A DNA stretch of 64,000 nt from Nonomuraea candida (GTDB lineage: Bacteria > Actinomycetota > Actinomycetes > Streptosporangiales > Streptosporangiaceae): positions 1-64,000 of the forward strand of contig NZ_JOAG01000006.1 in assembly GCF_000725485.1 (NCBI RefSeq). The letters run 5' to 3'. A program made the position numbers and the translations under genes. Below are positions 1 through 8,075 of this stretch, piece after piece. Positions within the stretch are counted from its first letter, which is position 1, and the number at the start of each line of letters is the position of its first letter. The notes under the pieces are model-generated. The model did not search any database and was not told the DNA's origin. It was given only the letters and a program-made list of their open reading frames with translations.

Positions 1-753
1 CCGCAGGGGCCGCAGCAGGTAGCAGAGTGCCCGCAACGACGGCCGGTCCACCCACTGGGCGTCGTCGACGACCACGGCTACGGTCTCCCGCGCCGACAAC
101 CGCCCGACGACCTCGCAGACCGCCTCCCCCGCCACACAGGCGTCCGGCTCCCCCGGCTCTCCCAAGCCCCCCGGCTCCCCCAGCTTCCCGGAGCCCCCCA
201 GGTCCCCGGAGTCCCCCGGGTCCCCCAGGTCCCCGGAGTCCCCCGAGTCCCCCGGCTCCGGCCGGGCGGCCGCCACCCCTGTCGGCCACCCGGCCCGCTC
301 CCCCGCCGGTCTCCCCCCTGCCCCGGCCGGTCTCTCCCCCGTCCCGGCCCCCGCCGGGAATCTGCCGCCTCCCGGGGCCGCGCCGTCCCCCCGGCACGCT
401 CCCCGCCCCGGGAACGGTCCCTCCCCAAGCGGGACCGTCCCTCCCCCGAGGCGGACCGGCTCCTCCCCCTGCGGGACCGGCTCCAGGAGGGCCGCCTCGT
501 CCATGAGCTGGCGTACGACGCCGAGTCTGAGCCCCCGCTCGCCCTCCTCGCCGCTGACGGCCAGCACCCGCACGCCCGCCTCCCCGCCGGACGTGTGGCG
601 GCCGGCCACCCGGCCGGAGAGCGCCCGATCGATGAGCGCGGTCTTGCCGATGCCCTCGGGGCCCTCGACCGCGGCCCTCCTGACGGACCCGCCGGCCGCC
701 GCGCGCAGCTCCGCGTGAAGTAAGGCGAGCTCAGCCGTCCTGCCGACGAACAT
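1..753 (-). CDS. LuxR-family (LAL) ATPase transcriptional regulator, N-terminal part
   Basis: This is the start of a large ATP-binding regulator of the LAL (MalT-like) class. Its C-terminal part, where the LuxR DNA-binding domain would lie, is beyond the left edge. It opens with MFVGRTAEL, the usual start of the AAA domain. A Walker A motif GPEGIGKTAL follows near residue 36, and a Walker B VVVDDAQWVD near residue 230. The frame is open over all 251 codons seen. Between the two Walker motifs lies a Gly/Pro/Asp-rich insert at about residues 100-205, including Gly-X-Y triplets such as GDSGDLGDP. Family members usually have a compact, globular segment there. The ATPase identity is clear from the motifs. 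The LuxR class is inferred from the family. Confidence 0.8.
   Translation of the reverse strand, partial: MFVGRTAELALLHAELRAAAGGSVRRAAVEGPEGIGKTALIDRALSGRVAGRHTSGGEAGVRVLAVSGEEGERGLRLGVVRQLMDEAALLEPVPQGEEPVRLGGGTVPLGEGPFPGRGACRGDGAAPGGGRFPAGAGTGERPAGAGGRPAGERAGWPTGVAAARPEPGDSGDSGDLGDPGDSGDLGGSGKLGEPGGLGEPGEPDACVAGEAVCEVVGRLSARETVAVVVDDAQWVDRPSLRALCYLLRPLR
145..259. repeat. In-frame 9-bp-based minisatellite coding Gly-X-Y triplets
   Basis: Repeats built on the 9-mer ggagtcccc / ggtcccccg run inside the LAL regulator gene. On the minus strand they code a collagen-like chain of GDS, GDL, GDP and GEP triplets. The repeat unit is a multiple of three, so changes in copy number keep the reading frame. 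It lies in the insert between the two Walker motifs. Confidence 0.8.
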
Positions 754-879
754 GCGCACTCCCTCCGCCGCTCTCGCAAGAACCAGAGCCACGGAAGCGG
801 GGATTGATACACCCCCGAAGCACCTCGAAACCGCCGGTTTCCGCTCACCCCGCCAACCGCCCCGCACGCGACCTCGCGC

Positions 880-1012
880 GTCGTCGTGCTCAGCCCGCCG
901 GCCACCCCCGGGCGGCCGTGCGCGACGTGGTGCTCAGCCCGCCGACCGCCTCCACGCGGCCGTGGGCGTCGTGGTGCTCAGCCCGCCAGCCGGCCCCACG
1001 CGGCCGTGGCGT
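880..1012. repeat. Tandem array (43-44 bp, 3 copies) over the 3' end of the PP2C-like gene
   Basis: The string gtgctcagcccgcc occurs at 887, 930 and 974, each followed by a diverged segment ending in gcggccgtg. The copy at 974 contains the stop codon (minus strand, 978-980) of the PP2C-like gene. The other two copies are downstream of it and carry the same TGA, but at spacings of 44 and 43, so not in frame. The rest of the 754-977 interval holds the putative promoter of the LAL gene and no ORF with plausible coding character. Confidence 0.8.
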
Positions 1013-1736
1013 CGTCGTGCGGCTTGCCCCACGCGGGCCCCCGGGCCGTCTCCAGCTCGCGTACGGTCTCGATCACCGCGACCGGCCCCCGACCGGCCAG
1101 CACGTCGAGCACGGCCTGCCAGCTCCATCCGTACCACTCGGTGAGCCGAGCCACCCCGTCGGTGAACACGCCCACGCCGCGCACCAAGCCCGCGTCCACC
1201 TCGCCGGTCACGCTCTCCCTGGCGGCCTCGGGCCGCCCGCCGGCCACCCAGAACCCGCCGGGGGCGTTGCGCATCCGCCGCACCAGCTCCAGGCTGTACG
1301 GCCGGCCGCCGGGCAGGCGCTCCACCCGCTCGTCGCACACCACCCGCACCCCGCCGCCCGCCAGCGACAGCACCACCGGCGAGTCGCCCAGCACGAGGTA
1401 TTCCACCCGCTCCCCCGCCCGCACCATGGCCACGGTCGCCGACGGCGAGTCGGGGTCGGCCAGGTCGCAGGAGCCCCCGTGGGCCGCCCCGGTGGCCTCG
1501 ATGGCCGACTCCAGGATCTCGGCCAGCGGGGCGCCGTCATTGGCGGCCAGCCGGGCGGCCAGCGCGCCGCCGAGCCGCCCCACCAGCCAGGCCACGTCGT
1601 GCACGCACCCGGTGTCCACCCCGGCGGCCGCCGTGGCGCCGTCGAGCACGACGATCCACGACGGCCCGGCGATCACCAGGTCCTCGTTGGGGCGGGCGGA
1701 ACCGGGCCGGGTGGCGCAGGTGACCTCAGCGAACAT
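978..1736 (-). CDS. PP2C-like protein phosphatase family protein
   Basis: The 252-residue protein resembles compact bacterial PP2C (PPM) phosphatases. It has an early PNEDLVI, then VVLDGAT with the metal-binding Asp near residue 32, FTDGVARL in the C-terminal half, and a terminal KPHDDATAAW giving the last acidic pair. These are the landmarks of the Mn/Mg-dependent Ser/Thr phosphatase fold. No membrane segment or partner domain is present, so a cytosolic role is likely. Substrate and partner kinase are unknown. The start ATG is 33 bp from the M24 peptidase stop on the same strand, so the two may be co-transcribed. The 3' end is embedded in a tandem array. Confidence 0.7.
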   Translation of the reverse strand: MFAEVTCATRPGSARPNEDLVIAGPSWIVVLDGATAAAGVDTGCVHDVAWLVGRLGGALAARLAANDGAPLAEILESAIEATGAAHGGSCDLADPDSPSATVAMVRAGERVEYLVLGDSPVVLSLAGGGVRVVCDERVERLPGGRPYSLELVRRMRNAPGGFWVAGGRPEAARESVTGEVDAGLVRGVGVFTDGVARLTEWYGWSWQAVLDVLAGRGPVAVIETVRELETARGPAWGKPHDDATAAWGRLAG

Positions 1737-1769
1737 GGCGGCGACTCTGCCACGCCCGCCCCGCGGCCG

Positions 1770-2879
1770 TCAGACCACCACCAGCTCGCGCGGCGTGTTG
1801 TTGAGCCGCTCGCCGCCGCTCTCGGTGCAGACCACGATGTCCTCGATCCGGGCGCCGTGCCGCCCGGCCAGGTAGATGCCCGGCTCCACCGAGAACGCGA
1901 ACCCCGGCTCCACCGGCTCGCCGTTGCCGGCGACGATGTACGGCTCCTCGTGCGTCTCGATCCCGATCCCGTGGCCGGTGCGGTGGATGAAGAACTCGCC
2001 GTAGCCGGCCTCGGCGATCAGGTCGCGCGCGGCCGCGTCGACCGACTCGCACGACACCCCCGGCCGCACCGCCGCGCAGGCCGCCTCCTGGGCCCGCCGC
2101 AGCACCTCGTAGTAGGCGGCGAACTCGGCGGGCGGCTCGCCCACGCTGTAGGTGCGCGTGGAGTCGGAGCAGTAGCCGTTGTGCAGCTGCCCGCCGATGT
2201 CCACCACGACCGGCTCCCCGGCCTGGATGACCCGGTCGGACACGTCGTGGTGCGGGCTGGCGCCGTTGGGCCCCGAGGCGACGATCACGAAGTCGACGGT
2301 CTGGTGCCCGGCGGCCAGGATGGCCTCGGTGATGTCCCTGGCCACCTCGCGCTCGGTGCGCCCGGCCCGCAGGAACTCCGGCACCCGGCGGTGCACGGCG
2401 TCGATCGCCTCCCCCGCCTCCCGCAGCGCGGCCACCTCGGCGGGCGACTTGCGCATGCGCAGCTCGCGCAGCACGCTGCCGGCCAGCACCTGCTCGGCCG
2501 CGGGCAGCACCTCGCGGAAGCGCAGCGACGACATGGCCCACATGCGGTCGGCCAGGCCCACCTTGGCCACCTGCCCCAGCCGGGCCGCCGCGATCGCGTA
2601 GGGATCGTCGGTCTCGTCCCACGCCACGAACTCCAGCCCCAGCCGCGAGGCGGGCGACGCCTGCGCGGCGGGCAGCTCCAGGCGGGGCACCATCATGTAC
2701 GCCTCGCCGGCGGCCGGCACCACCAGGCACGTCAGCCGCTCCAGCGGCTTGGCGTCGTAGCCGCTGACGTAGCGCAGATCGGGGCCGGGCGTGAGCAGCA
2801 GGGCGTCGAGGCCGGCCTTGGCGGTGGCCTCCTGGACGGCGGCGAGACGGGACACGGGATAAAGGTCTGAGGACGTCAC
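1770..2879 (-). CDS. M24 family metallopeptidase (Xaa-Pro aminopeptidase/dipeptidase-like)
   Basis: This is a 369-residue 'pita-bread' metallopeptidase expected to release residues next to proline in peptides. All five metal-ligand landmarks of M24 are visible in order: VVVDIGG, GYCSDSTRT, HRTGHGIG, FSVEPGIYL and ARIEDIV. The N-terminal creatinase-like domain (YPVSRL through about residue 130) is complete, and the length fits PepQ-type enzymes. There is no signal peptide, so it should act in the cytosol. The exact specificity (dipeptidase or aminopeptidase P) cannot be read from the sequence. Confidence 0.88.
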   Translation of the reverse strand: MTSSDLYPVSRLAAVQEATAKAGLDALLLTPGPDLRYVSGYDAKPLERLTCLVVPAAGEAYMMVPRLELPAAQASPASRLGLEFVAWDETDDPYAIAAARLGQVAKVGLADRMWAMSSLRFREVLPAAEQVLAGSVLRELRMRKSPAEVAALREAGEAIDAVHRRVPEFLRAGRTEREVARDITEAILAAGHQTVDFVIVASGPNGASPHHDVSDRVIQAGEPVVVDIGGQLHNGYCSDSTRTYSVGEPPAEFAAYYEVLRRAQEAACAAVRPGVSCESVDAAARDLIAEAGYGEFFIHRTGHGIGIETHEEPYIVAGNGEPVEPGFAFSVEPGIYLAGRHGARIEDIVVCTESGGERLNNTPRELVVV

Positions 2880-3020
2880 AGGCTCAATCTACTCCCGCGG
2901 CCGCCTCCTAAAATCCGGGGAAAGGTCTAGCAACGCGGCAAGCCTCCACTACACACGGTTCTATGTCGATCACGTAGTGTGGGGCCAATTGTCGGATTCC
3001 AACGCGTCGAGAGTGAGACG

Positions 3021-4217
3021 ATGGTCGACGTCATAGGCGCGGCCGAGCTGCTCGGGCACGAGGGCGACGCCGAGCTGCTCGCCGTACGGCTGTCGCACGC
3101 CCAGCGGCTCGGCAACATGGGCTGGGCGGAGTGGCACCTGCACACCGGCGAGACGATCTGGTCGGACCAGGTGTACGTCATCTTCGGCCGCGACCCCGGC
3201 CAGGGGCCCATCGCGCTGCCCGACCTGGCCGAGCACGTCGAGCCCGGCGACGTGGCCGCGCTGGACCGCCTGCTCTGGTCGGTGATGCAGGGCGTCGACC
3301 CGGTGCAGGCGGAGTTCCGCATCCGGCGCGGGCCCGGCTCCGGCGACCTGCGCGACCTGCGGGTCGTGCTCGAACCGCTGGCCGGCCCCGGCGGCACGGT
3401 CGGCATGCACGGCGTCATCCAGGACATCACCGGCCGCCGCCGCGCCGAGCGCATGGTGTCGGAGTCGCGCCGCCAGCTCCTGGAGGCCCGCGAGCGGGCC
3501 GCGGAGGACCGCCACGTGATGCTCGCGCTGCGCGAGGCCATCCTGCCCGAGCCGGTGGGCTGCCTCGACCTGCCGCACACCAGGATCGCGGTACGGTACG
3601 TCCCCGCCGAGAAGACCGCCAACCTGGGCGGCGACTGGTTCGAGGCGGCCCCGGCCCCCGACGGCCGCCTGCTGCTGGCCATCGGCGACGTCTCCGGCCA
3701 CGGCCTGCCCGCGATCTCCCGCATGGCCCAGCTCCGCCACGCCCTCGTGGGCCTGTCCATGACCGGGCAGCCGGCGAGCCGCCTGCTCACCTGGCTGAAC
3801 GAGCTCGTCCTGCACCAGCTCAAGGACACCACCGCCACCGCGATCATCGGCCACCTGGACCCGGAGACCCGGGTGTTCGCCTGGAGCCAGGCCGGCAACC
3901 TGGCGCCCATCCTGGTGCGCGACGGCGTGGCCAGCCAGCTCGGCCAGCCCCGGGGGGTGCTGCTGGGGGCCGCGTCCGGCAGCCCGTACGAGCTGGCCAC
4001 CACCCGGCTGCAGCCCGGCGACCTGCTGCTGCTGTTCACCGACGGGCTCGTCGAGCGGCGCACCCGCGACATCGACGTCGGCCTCGACCTGGCCCTGGCC
4101 GCCGCCCGCCGGCTGCCGGCCCACGACCTGGACACCGGCCTCGACGCCCTGCTCGCCGACATCGGCGGCCCCAACCCGGAGGACGACGCCTGCCTGCTCG
4201 CCGTCGGGCTCGCGTGA
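3021..4217 (+). CDS. PAS-domain SpoIIE-type PP2C phosphatase
   Basis: The protein is a probable Ser/Thr phosphatase of the SpoIIE/RsbU class, which acts on phosphorylated anti-sigma-factor antagonists. An N-terminal PAS/PAC-like sensor (about residues 25-145, ending GVIQDITGRRRAE) is followed by a helical linker and the phosphatase domain. Phosphatase motifs are GGDWFE, GDVSGHGL, FTDGLVE and DDACLLAV. No transmembrane segment is seen, so it senses a cytosolic signal. I prefer ATG at 3021, which has gagagtgag just upstream. A GTG at 2979 is the in-frame alternative (412 aa) but lacks a ribosome site. It reads away from the M24 gene. A tandem array starts at its stop codon. Confidence 0.88.
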   Translation: MVDVIGAAELLGHEGDAELLAVRLSHAQRLGNMGWAEWHLHTGETIWSDQVYVIFGRDPGQGPIALPDLAEHVEPGDVAALDRLLWSVMQGVDPVQAEFRIRRGPGSGDLRDLRVVLEPLAGPGGTVGMHGVIQDITGRRRAERMVSESRRQLLEARERAAEDRHVMLALREAILPEPVGCLDLPHTRIAVRYVPAEKTANLGGDWFEAAPAPDGRLLLAIGDVSGHGLPAISRMAQLRHALVGLSMTGQPASRLLTWLNELVLHQLKDTTATAIIGHLDPETRVFAWSQAGNLAPILVRDGVASQLGQPRGVLLGAASGSPYELATTRLQPGDLLLLFTDGLVERRTRDIDVGLDLALAAARRLPAHDLDTGLDALLADIGGPNPEDDACLLAVGLA

Positions 4218-4396
4218 CCGGCCCGGGGAGCGTGGTCGCGCGCACCTGCCGCCACGTGGACCGGCCCGGGGCCGTCATCGCATGTCCGGCCCGGGCCGTC
4301 ATCGCATGTCCGGTTCGGGGCGGCCGCCGCGTGACCGGCCCGGGGCCGTCATCGCGTGTCCGGCCCGGGGCGGCCGCCGCGTGACCGGCGCGGGGT
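4211..4396. repeat. Complex GC-rich tandem array starting at the SpoIIE-phosphatase stop codon
   Basis: The string gcgtgaccggcccgggg covers the gene's stop codon at 4212 and recurs at 4330 and, with one change, at 4380. Between these lie interleaved copies of catgtccggcccgggccgtc and cggccgccgcgtgacc. The array fills nearly the whole gap before the exonuclease gene, so it also forms that gene's upstream region. Confidence 0.8.
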
Positions 4397-4420
4397 CGCC
4401 GGGAGTGCGACCATAGACGC

Positions 4421-5320
4421 GTGCTGATGCTTCTGGACACCCCATCCCTCTACTTCCGCGCCTTCTTCGGCGTCCCGGAGTCGGTCAAGGCGCCGGACGG
4501 CTCGCCGGTCAACGCCGTGCGCGGCCTCATCGACATGATCGCCACCCTCGTGCGCCAGCACTCCCCCACGGCGCTGGCGGCCACCATGGACGCCGACTGG
4601 CGGCCCGCCTTCCGGGTGGCGGCGATCCCCACGTACAAGGCGCACCGCGTCGCCCAGGGCGACGCCGAGGAGGTGCCCGACGCGCTCGTGCCGCAGATCG
4701 CCGTCATCCAGGACGTGCTCGACGCGCTCGGCATCGCCCGCCTGGAGTCGCCCGGCTACGAGGCCGACGACGTCATCGGCACGCTCACCCACCGGGCGGG
4801 CGGCGCGGTGGACATCGTGACCGGCGACCGCGACCTGTTCCAGCTCGTCGACGACGCCCGCCCGGTCCGCGTCCTCTACACCGCGCGCGGCATCCGCAAC
4901 CTCCAGATCGTGGACGAGGCGTTCGTCACCGCCAAGTACGGCGTGCCCGGCCGCGCCTACGCCGACTTCGCCACCCTGCGCGGCGACCCCAGCGACGGCC
5001 TGCCCGGCGTGCCGGGCGTCGGCGAGAAGACCGCCGCGGCCCTGATCACCCGCTTCGGCTCCCTGGAGGCCATGCTCGCCGCCCTCGACGCGGGCGCCAC
5101 CGAGGGTTTCCCGGCCGGCAGCCGCACCCGGCTGGCCGCGGCCCGCGACTACCTGAGCGCCGCTCCCGCCGTCGTCAAGGTGGCCCCGGACGCCCCGCTG
5201 CCCGACGCCGACCTCACGCTGCCGGCCAAGCCCCGCGACCCCGAGGCGCTGGTCCGCCTGGCCGACCGCTACGGCCTCGACAGCCCGCTCAACCGCCTCC
5301 TGGACGCCCTGAAGAGCTGA
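4421..5320 (+). CDS. Stand-alone 5'-3' exonuclease (Pol I N-terminal-like)
   Basis: The 299-residue protein matches the 5'-nuclease domain of DNA polymerase I without any polymerase part. It should remove RNA primers or 5' flaps. Metal-site landmarks are LLDTPSLYFRAFF at the start, YEADDVIGT in the middle and VTGDRDLFQLV after it. The helix-3-turn-helix segment is GVPGVGEKTAAAL. Many actinomycetes carry such a separate exonuclease in addition to full-length PolA. The GTG start at 4421 lies next to an ATG two codons later, so the start is uncertain by 6 bp. The gene is convergent with menD, with a perfect hairpin between them. Confidence 0.9.
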   Translation: MLMLLDTPSLYFRAFFGVPESVKAPDGSPVNAVRGLIDMIATLVRQHSPTALAATMDADWRPAFRVAAIPTYKAHRVAQGDAEEVPDALVPQIAVIQDVLDALGIARLESPGYEADDVIGTLTHRAGGAVDIVTGDRDLFQLVDDARPVRVLYTARGIRNLQIVDEAFVTAKYGVPGRAYADFATLRGDPSDGLPGVPGVGEKTAAALITRFGSLEAMLAALDAGATEGFPAGSRTRLAAARDYLSAAPAVVKVAPDAPLPDADLTLPAKPRDPEALVRLADRYGLDSPLNRLLDALKS

Positions 5321-5365
5321 CCCGCCACTCCCCCGCCCGGCTCCCGCAGGGGGGCGCGGACCGGC

Positions 5366-5387
5366 CGCCGTGGCCCCGGCCACGGCG
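5366..5387. terminator. Bidirectional hairpin between exonuclease gene and menD
   Basis: Perfect 9-bp arms CGCCGTGGC / GCCACGGCG with a 4-nt loop lie between two convergent genes. There is no U-tract, as is usual in high-GC actinomycetes. Confidence 0.65.
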
Positions 5388-5396
5388 TCATGGGCG

Positions 5397-5441
5397 CCGC
5401 CGGATGGGCGCTGCCGGATGGGCGCTGCCGGACGGGCGCCC
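5397..5441. repeat. 14-bp tandem repeat abutting the menD stop codon
   Basis: Three copies of the 14-mer gccggatgggcgct (the last diverged to gccggacgggcgcc) end directly at the menD stop (complement of tca at 5442-5444). The array lies just outside the coding region. Confidence 0.75.
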
Positions 5442-7103
5442 TCAGGTGGCCAGGAAGGCGCGTACGGCCTCCTGGGCGGCGTCGCGCAGGCGGCCGTGCA
5501 CGAGCACGTTCTCCTCGCGATCCGTGCGCACCTCCACCACCCGCGGCCCCTCTCCCCGCAGCGCCTTGGGCAGGTCGGAGATGTCGCCCAGCAGCGTGTA
5601 CGGCGTCCCGCTGGCCGCCGCCACGTAGCCCAGGTCCACCCCGTGCGGCGTGCCGAAGACCCGCTCGAACGGGTCGCGCAGCGCCGCCTGGGGCAGCAGC
5701 GAGAAGATGCCGCCCCCGTCGTTGTTGACCACGACAATGCACAGGTCGGGCCGGGGCTCGCGGGGCCCGAGGATGAGGCCGTTCTGGTCGTGCAGGAACG
5801 ACAGGTCGCCCAGCAGCGCGAAGGCGGGCCCGTTGTGCGCCAGCGCCGCGCCCATCGCCGTGGACACCAGCCCGTCGATGCCGGAGGCCCCCCGGTTGGC
5901 CATCAGCCGGATGCCGCGCCGCGGGCGCATGGCCTGGTCGAGGTCGCGGATGGGCATGGAGGAGCCGCAGAACAGCAGGGCGCCGTTCGGCAGCGCGTCG
6001 ACCAGATCTCTGGCCAGGCGCGGCTCGCTCGTGCCCGACCGGTCGAGCACCTCGTCCGTGGCCGCCCTGACCGCGAGGTCGGCCTGCCGCCAGGCGTGCA
6101 GCCAGGAGTCGTCGCCGGAGGCGACCGGGATCTCCACGGCCTGCGCCACCTGGGTGGCCGAGCGGGTCGGGTCGGGCCAGCGGTCGAGGTCGGGCGCGAC
6201 CACGATGTGCTCCTCGGCCCGCCGCAGCCACGACAGCAGCGGCCGCGACAGCCCGGGGCGGCCCAGCGTGACGATCACGTCGGGGCGGTAGGAGTCGGCG
6301 AACTCGGGCGTGCCCAGCAGGTAGTGGTAGCTGGAGATGGCGTGGTCGCCGTAGCGTCCGCCGCCGTTCGGCTCCGACAGGACCGGCCAGCCGGCCATGC
6401 CCGCCGCCGCGACGTAGCGGCGCACGTTGGCGGCGCCGTCGCCGACCACCAGCACGCCGCGCCTGGTGGGCGGGATGTGCAGGGCGATCGGCGGGGGCGC
6501 GACCCGGGCGCGCACCCAGGGGCCGTTGCCGCCGCCGTCGAGCGGCTCGCACCAGGAGGTGTCGCCGTCGGGGATCAGCGGCTCCCTGAAGGCCAGGTTG
6601 AGGTGCACGGGGCCGGGGTTGCCCGCCCCGGCGGCGCGCTGGTAGGCGCGGCAGGCCAGCGAGCGCCAGTACGCCACCTGCCCCGGGCGGTCCTCCGGCA
6701 CGCCGACCTCGGCGAACCAGCGGACGCCGGCGCCGAACAGCTTCATCTGGTCGATCGTCTGGTTGGCGCCGGTGCCGCGCAGCTCGGGCGGGCGGTCGGC
6801 GGTGAGCACCAGCAGCGGCACGCCCGACTCGCCGGCCTCGATCACGGCCGGGTGGAAGTTGGCGACGGCGGTGCCGGAGGAGCAGATCAGCGCGACCGGC
6901 CGCTCGGAGCGCTTGGCCAGCCCGAGCGCCAGGTAGGACGCCGAGCGCTCGTCGATGCGCACGTGCAGGCGCACCCGGGACTCGGCGTGCAGCGCCAGCG
7001 CCAGCGGGGCAGATCGGGAGCCCGGCGCCATCACCACGTCGGTCAGACCGCAGCGCACCAGCTCGTCGACCAGCACTGTGGCCAGCGCGGTAGCGGGGTT
7101 CAA
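5442..7103 (-). CDS. menD: 2-succinyl-5-enolpyruvyl-6-hydroxy-3-cyclohexene-1-carboxylate synthase
   Basis: MenD is a ThDP-dependent enzyme joining 2-oxoglutarate to isochorismate in menaquinone synthesis. The 553-residue protein shows APGSRSAPLALAL near the start, CSSGTAVANFHPAV with its ThDP-binding region, GANQTIDQ, and the C-terminal LLGDLSFLHDQNGL / VVVNNDGGGIF metal-ThDP segment. I chose the TTG at 7103 (MNPATALATVLVDEL) because AGGAGG lies 7 nt upstream and family members start at this point. It forms a TTGA overlap with the menC stop, implying translational coupling. An ATG 30 bp further upstream would overlap menC by 34 bp. Confidence 0.95.
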   Translation of the reverse strand: MNPATALATVLVDELVRCGLTDVVMAPGSRSAPLALALHAESRVRLHVRIDERSASYLALGLAKRSERPVALICSSGTAVANFHPAVIEAGESGVPLLVLTADRPPELRGTGANQTIDQMKLFGAGVRWFAEVGVPEDRPGQVAYWRSLACRAYQRAAGAGNPGPVHLNLAFREPLIPDGDTSWCEPLDGGGNGPWVRARVAPPPIALHIPPTRRGVLVVGDGAANVRRYVAAAGMAGWPVLSEPNGGGRYGDHAISSYHYLLGTPEFADSYRPDVIVTLGRPGLSRPLLSWLRRAEEHIVVAPDLDRWPDPTRSATQVAQAVEIPVASGDDSWLHAWRQADLAVRAATDEVLDRSGTSEPRLARDLVDALPNGALLFCGSSMPIRDLDQAMRPRRGIRLMANRGASGIDGLVSTAMGAALAHNGPAFALLGDLSFLHDQNGLILGPREPRPDLCIVVVNNDGGGIFSLLPQAALRDPFERVFGTPHGVDLGYVAAASGTPYTLLGDISDLPKALRGEGPRVVEVRTDREENVLVHGRLRDAAQEAVRAFLAT

Positions 7104-8026
7104 CGTGACGCCTCCTGCATCCGGCGAAGCCACTGGGGAGATTCAATTTCAAATGCCGACAAAAGCTGAAAATTCACCGGAGGACGTCGCACCTCCAGCC
7201 GGCCCTCCACCGGGGCCAGCGAGTCGTCCACCACGTCGCCGGACAGCAGCGACATCGTGCCGAGCCCGCACGCGTAGGGCAGCTCGGGCAGCGCCGCCGC
7301 CAGCGCCACCCCGGCCGCCAGGCCCACGGACGTCTCCACCGCGCTGGAGACCACGGCGGGCAGCCCGCACGCCTCCACCACGCGCAGCGCGGCGCGCACC
7401 CCGCCCAGCGGCTGCACCTTGACCACCGCGATGTCGGCGGCCTCGGCCGCCCGCACCCGCAGCGGGTCCTCGGCCCTGCGGATCGACTCGTCGGCCGCGA
7501 TCGGCACGTCGCAGGCCCGCCGCACCGCCGCCAGCTCCTCCAGCGTGGCGCACGGCTGCTCGGCGTATTCCAGGTCGAAGCGGTCGAGCCGCTTGAGCCG
7601 CCGCACGGCCTCGCCGACCTCCCAGGCGCCGTTGACGTCGACGCGCAGCCGCCCCGAGGGGCCCAGCGCGTCGCGTACGGCCTCCACCCGGGCCAGGTCG
7701 TCGGCGAAGGTCTGCCCCCGCTCGGCCACCTTCACCTTGGCCGTGCCGCAGCCGGAGCGGCGCACGATGTCATGGGCCTGCTCGGGGTCCACGGCCGGCA
7801 CGGTGGCGTTGACCGGGACGCTGTCGCGCACCGGCGCGGGCCAGCCCTCGAACGCCGCCTCGCGGGCGCACGCCAGCCACCTGGCGCACTCGCGCGGGCC
7901 GTATTCGGGGAACGGGGAGAACTCGCCCCACCCGGCCGGGCCGTGCAGCAGCACCCCTTCCCGCGCCGTCTGCCCGCGGAACCGCGTGCGCATCGGAATC
8001 CGGAAGACCACGGGAGAACGCGTCAA
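7100..8026 (-). CDS. menC: o-succinylbenzoate synthase
   Basis: MenC is an enolase-superfamily dehydratase making o-succinylbenzoate from the MenD/MenH product. The 308-residue protein has the catalytic Lys pair in TAKVKVAE, metal ligands in RVDVNGAW, YAEQP and AADES, and the second catalytic Lys in VVKVQPLGG. The TTG start is chosen because GGGAGGG lies 5 nt upstream. It gives MTRSPVVFRIPMRTRF, which leads straight into the family's usual PMRTRFRG. An upstream ATG at 8062 would add 12 residues without a ribosome site. It is followed by menD with a 4-bp overlap and diverges from menE across about 50 bp. Confidence 0.94.
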   Translation of the reverse strand: MTRSPVVFRIPMRTRFRGQTAREGVLLHGPAGWGEFSPFPEYGPRECARWLACAREAAFEGWPAPVRDSVPVNATVPAVDPEQAHDIVRRSGCGTAKVKVAERGQTFADDLARVEAVRDALGPSGRLRVDVNGAWEVGEAVRRLKRLDRFDLEYAEQPCATLEELAAVRRACDVPIAADESIRRAEDPLRVRAAEAADIAVVKVQPLGGVRAALRVVEACGLPAVVSSAVETSVGLAAGVALAAALPELPYACGLGTMSLLSGDVVDDSLAPVEGRLEVRRPPVNFQLLSAFEIESPQWLRRMQEASR

Positions 8027-8075
8027 CGACCCTCCCTGCGCTGCTGTCCGACCTGTCGCCATTAACCTTACGAGC

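Noticed and set aside
804..2870. Long plus-strand open frame (688 codons) opposite the PP2C-like and M24 genes
   Set aside because: His/Gly/Arg/Pro-rich translation caused by GC-biased third positions of the true minus-strand genes, with no recognisable domain.
4211..4396. Repeats considered as a CRISPR array
   Set aside because: Copies are interleaved and contiguous with no unique spacers and no cas genes in the window. The same holds for the other arrays.
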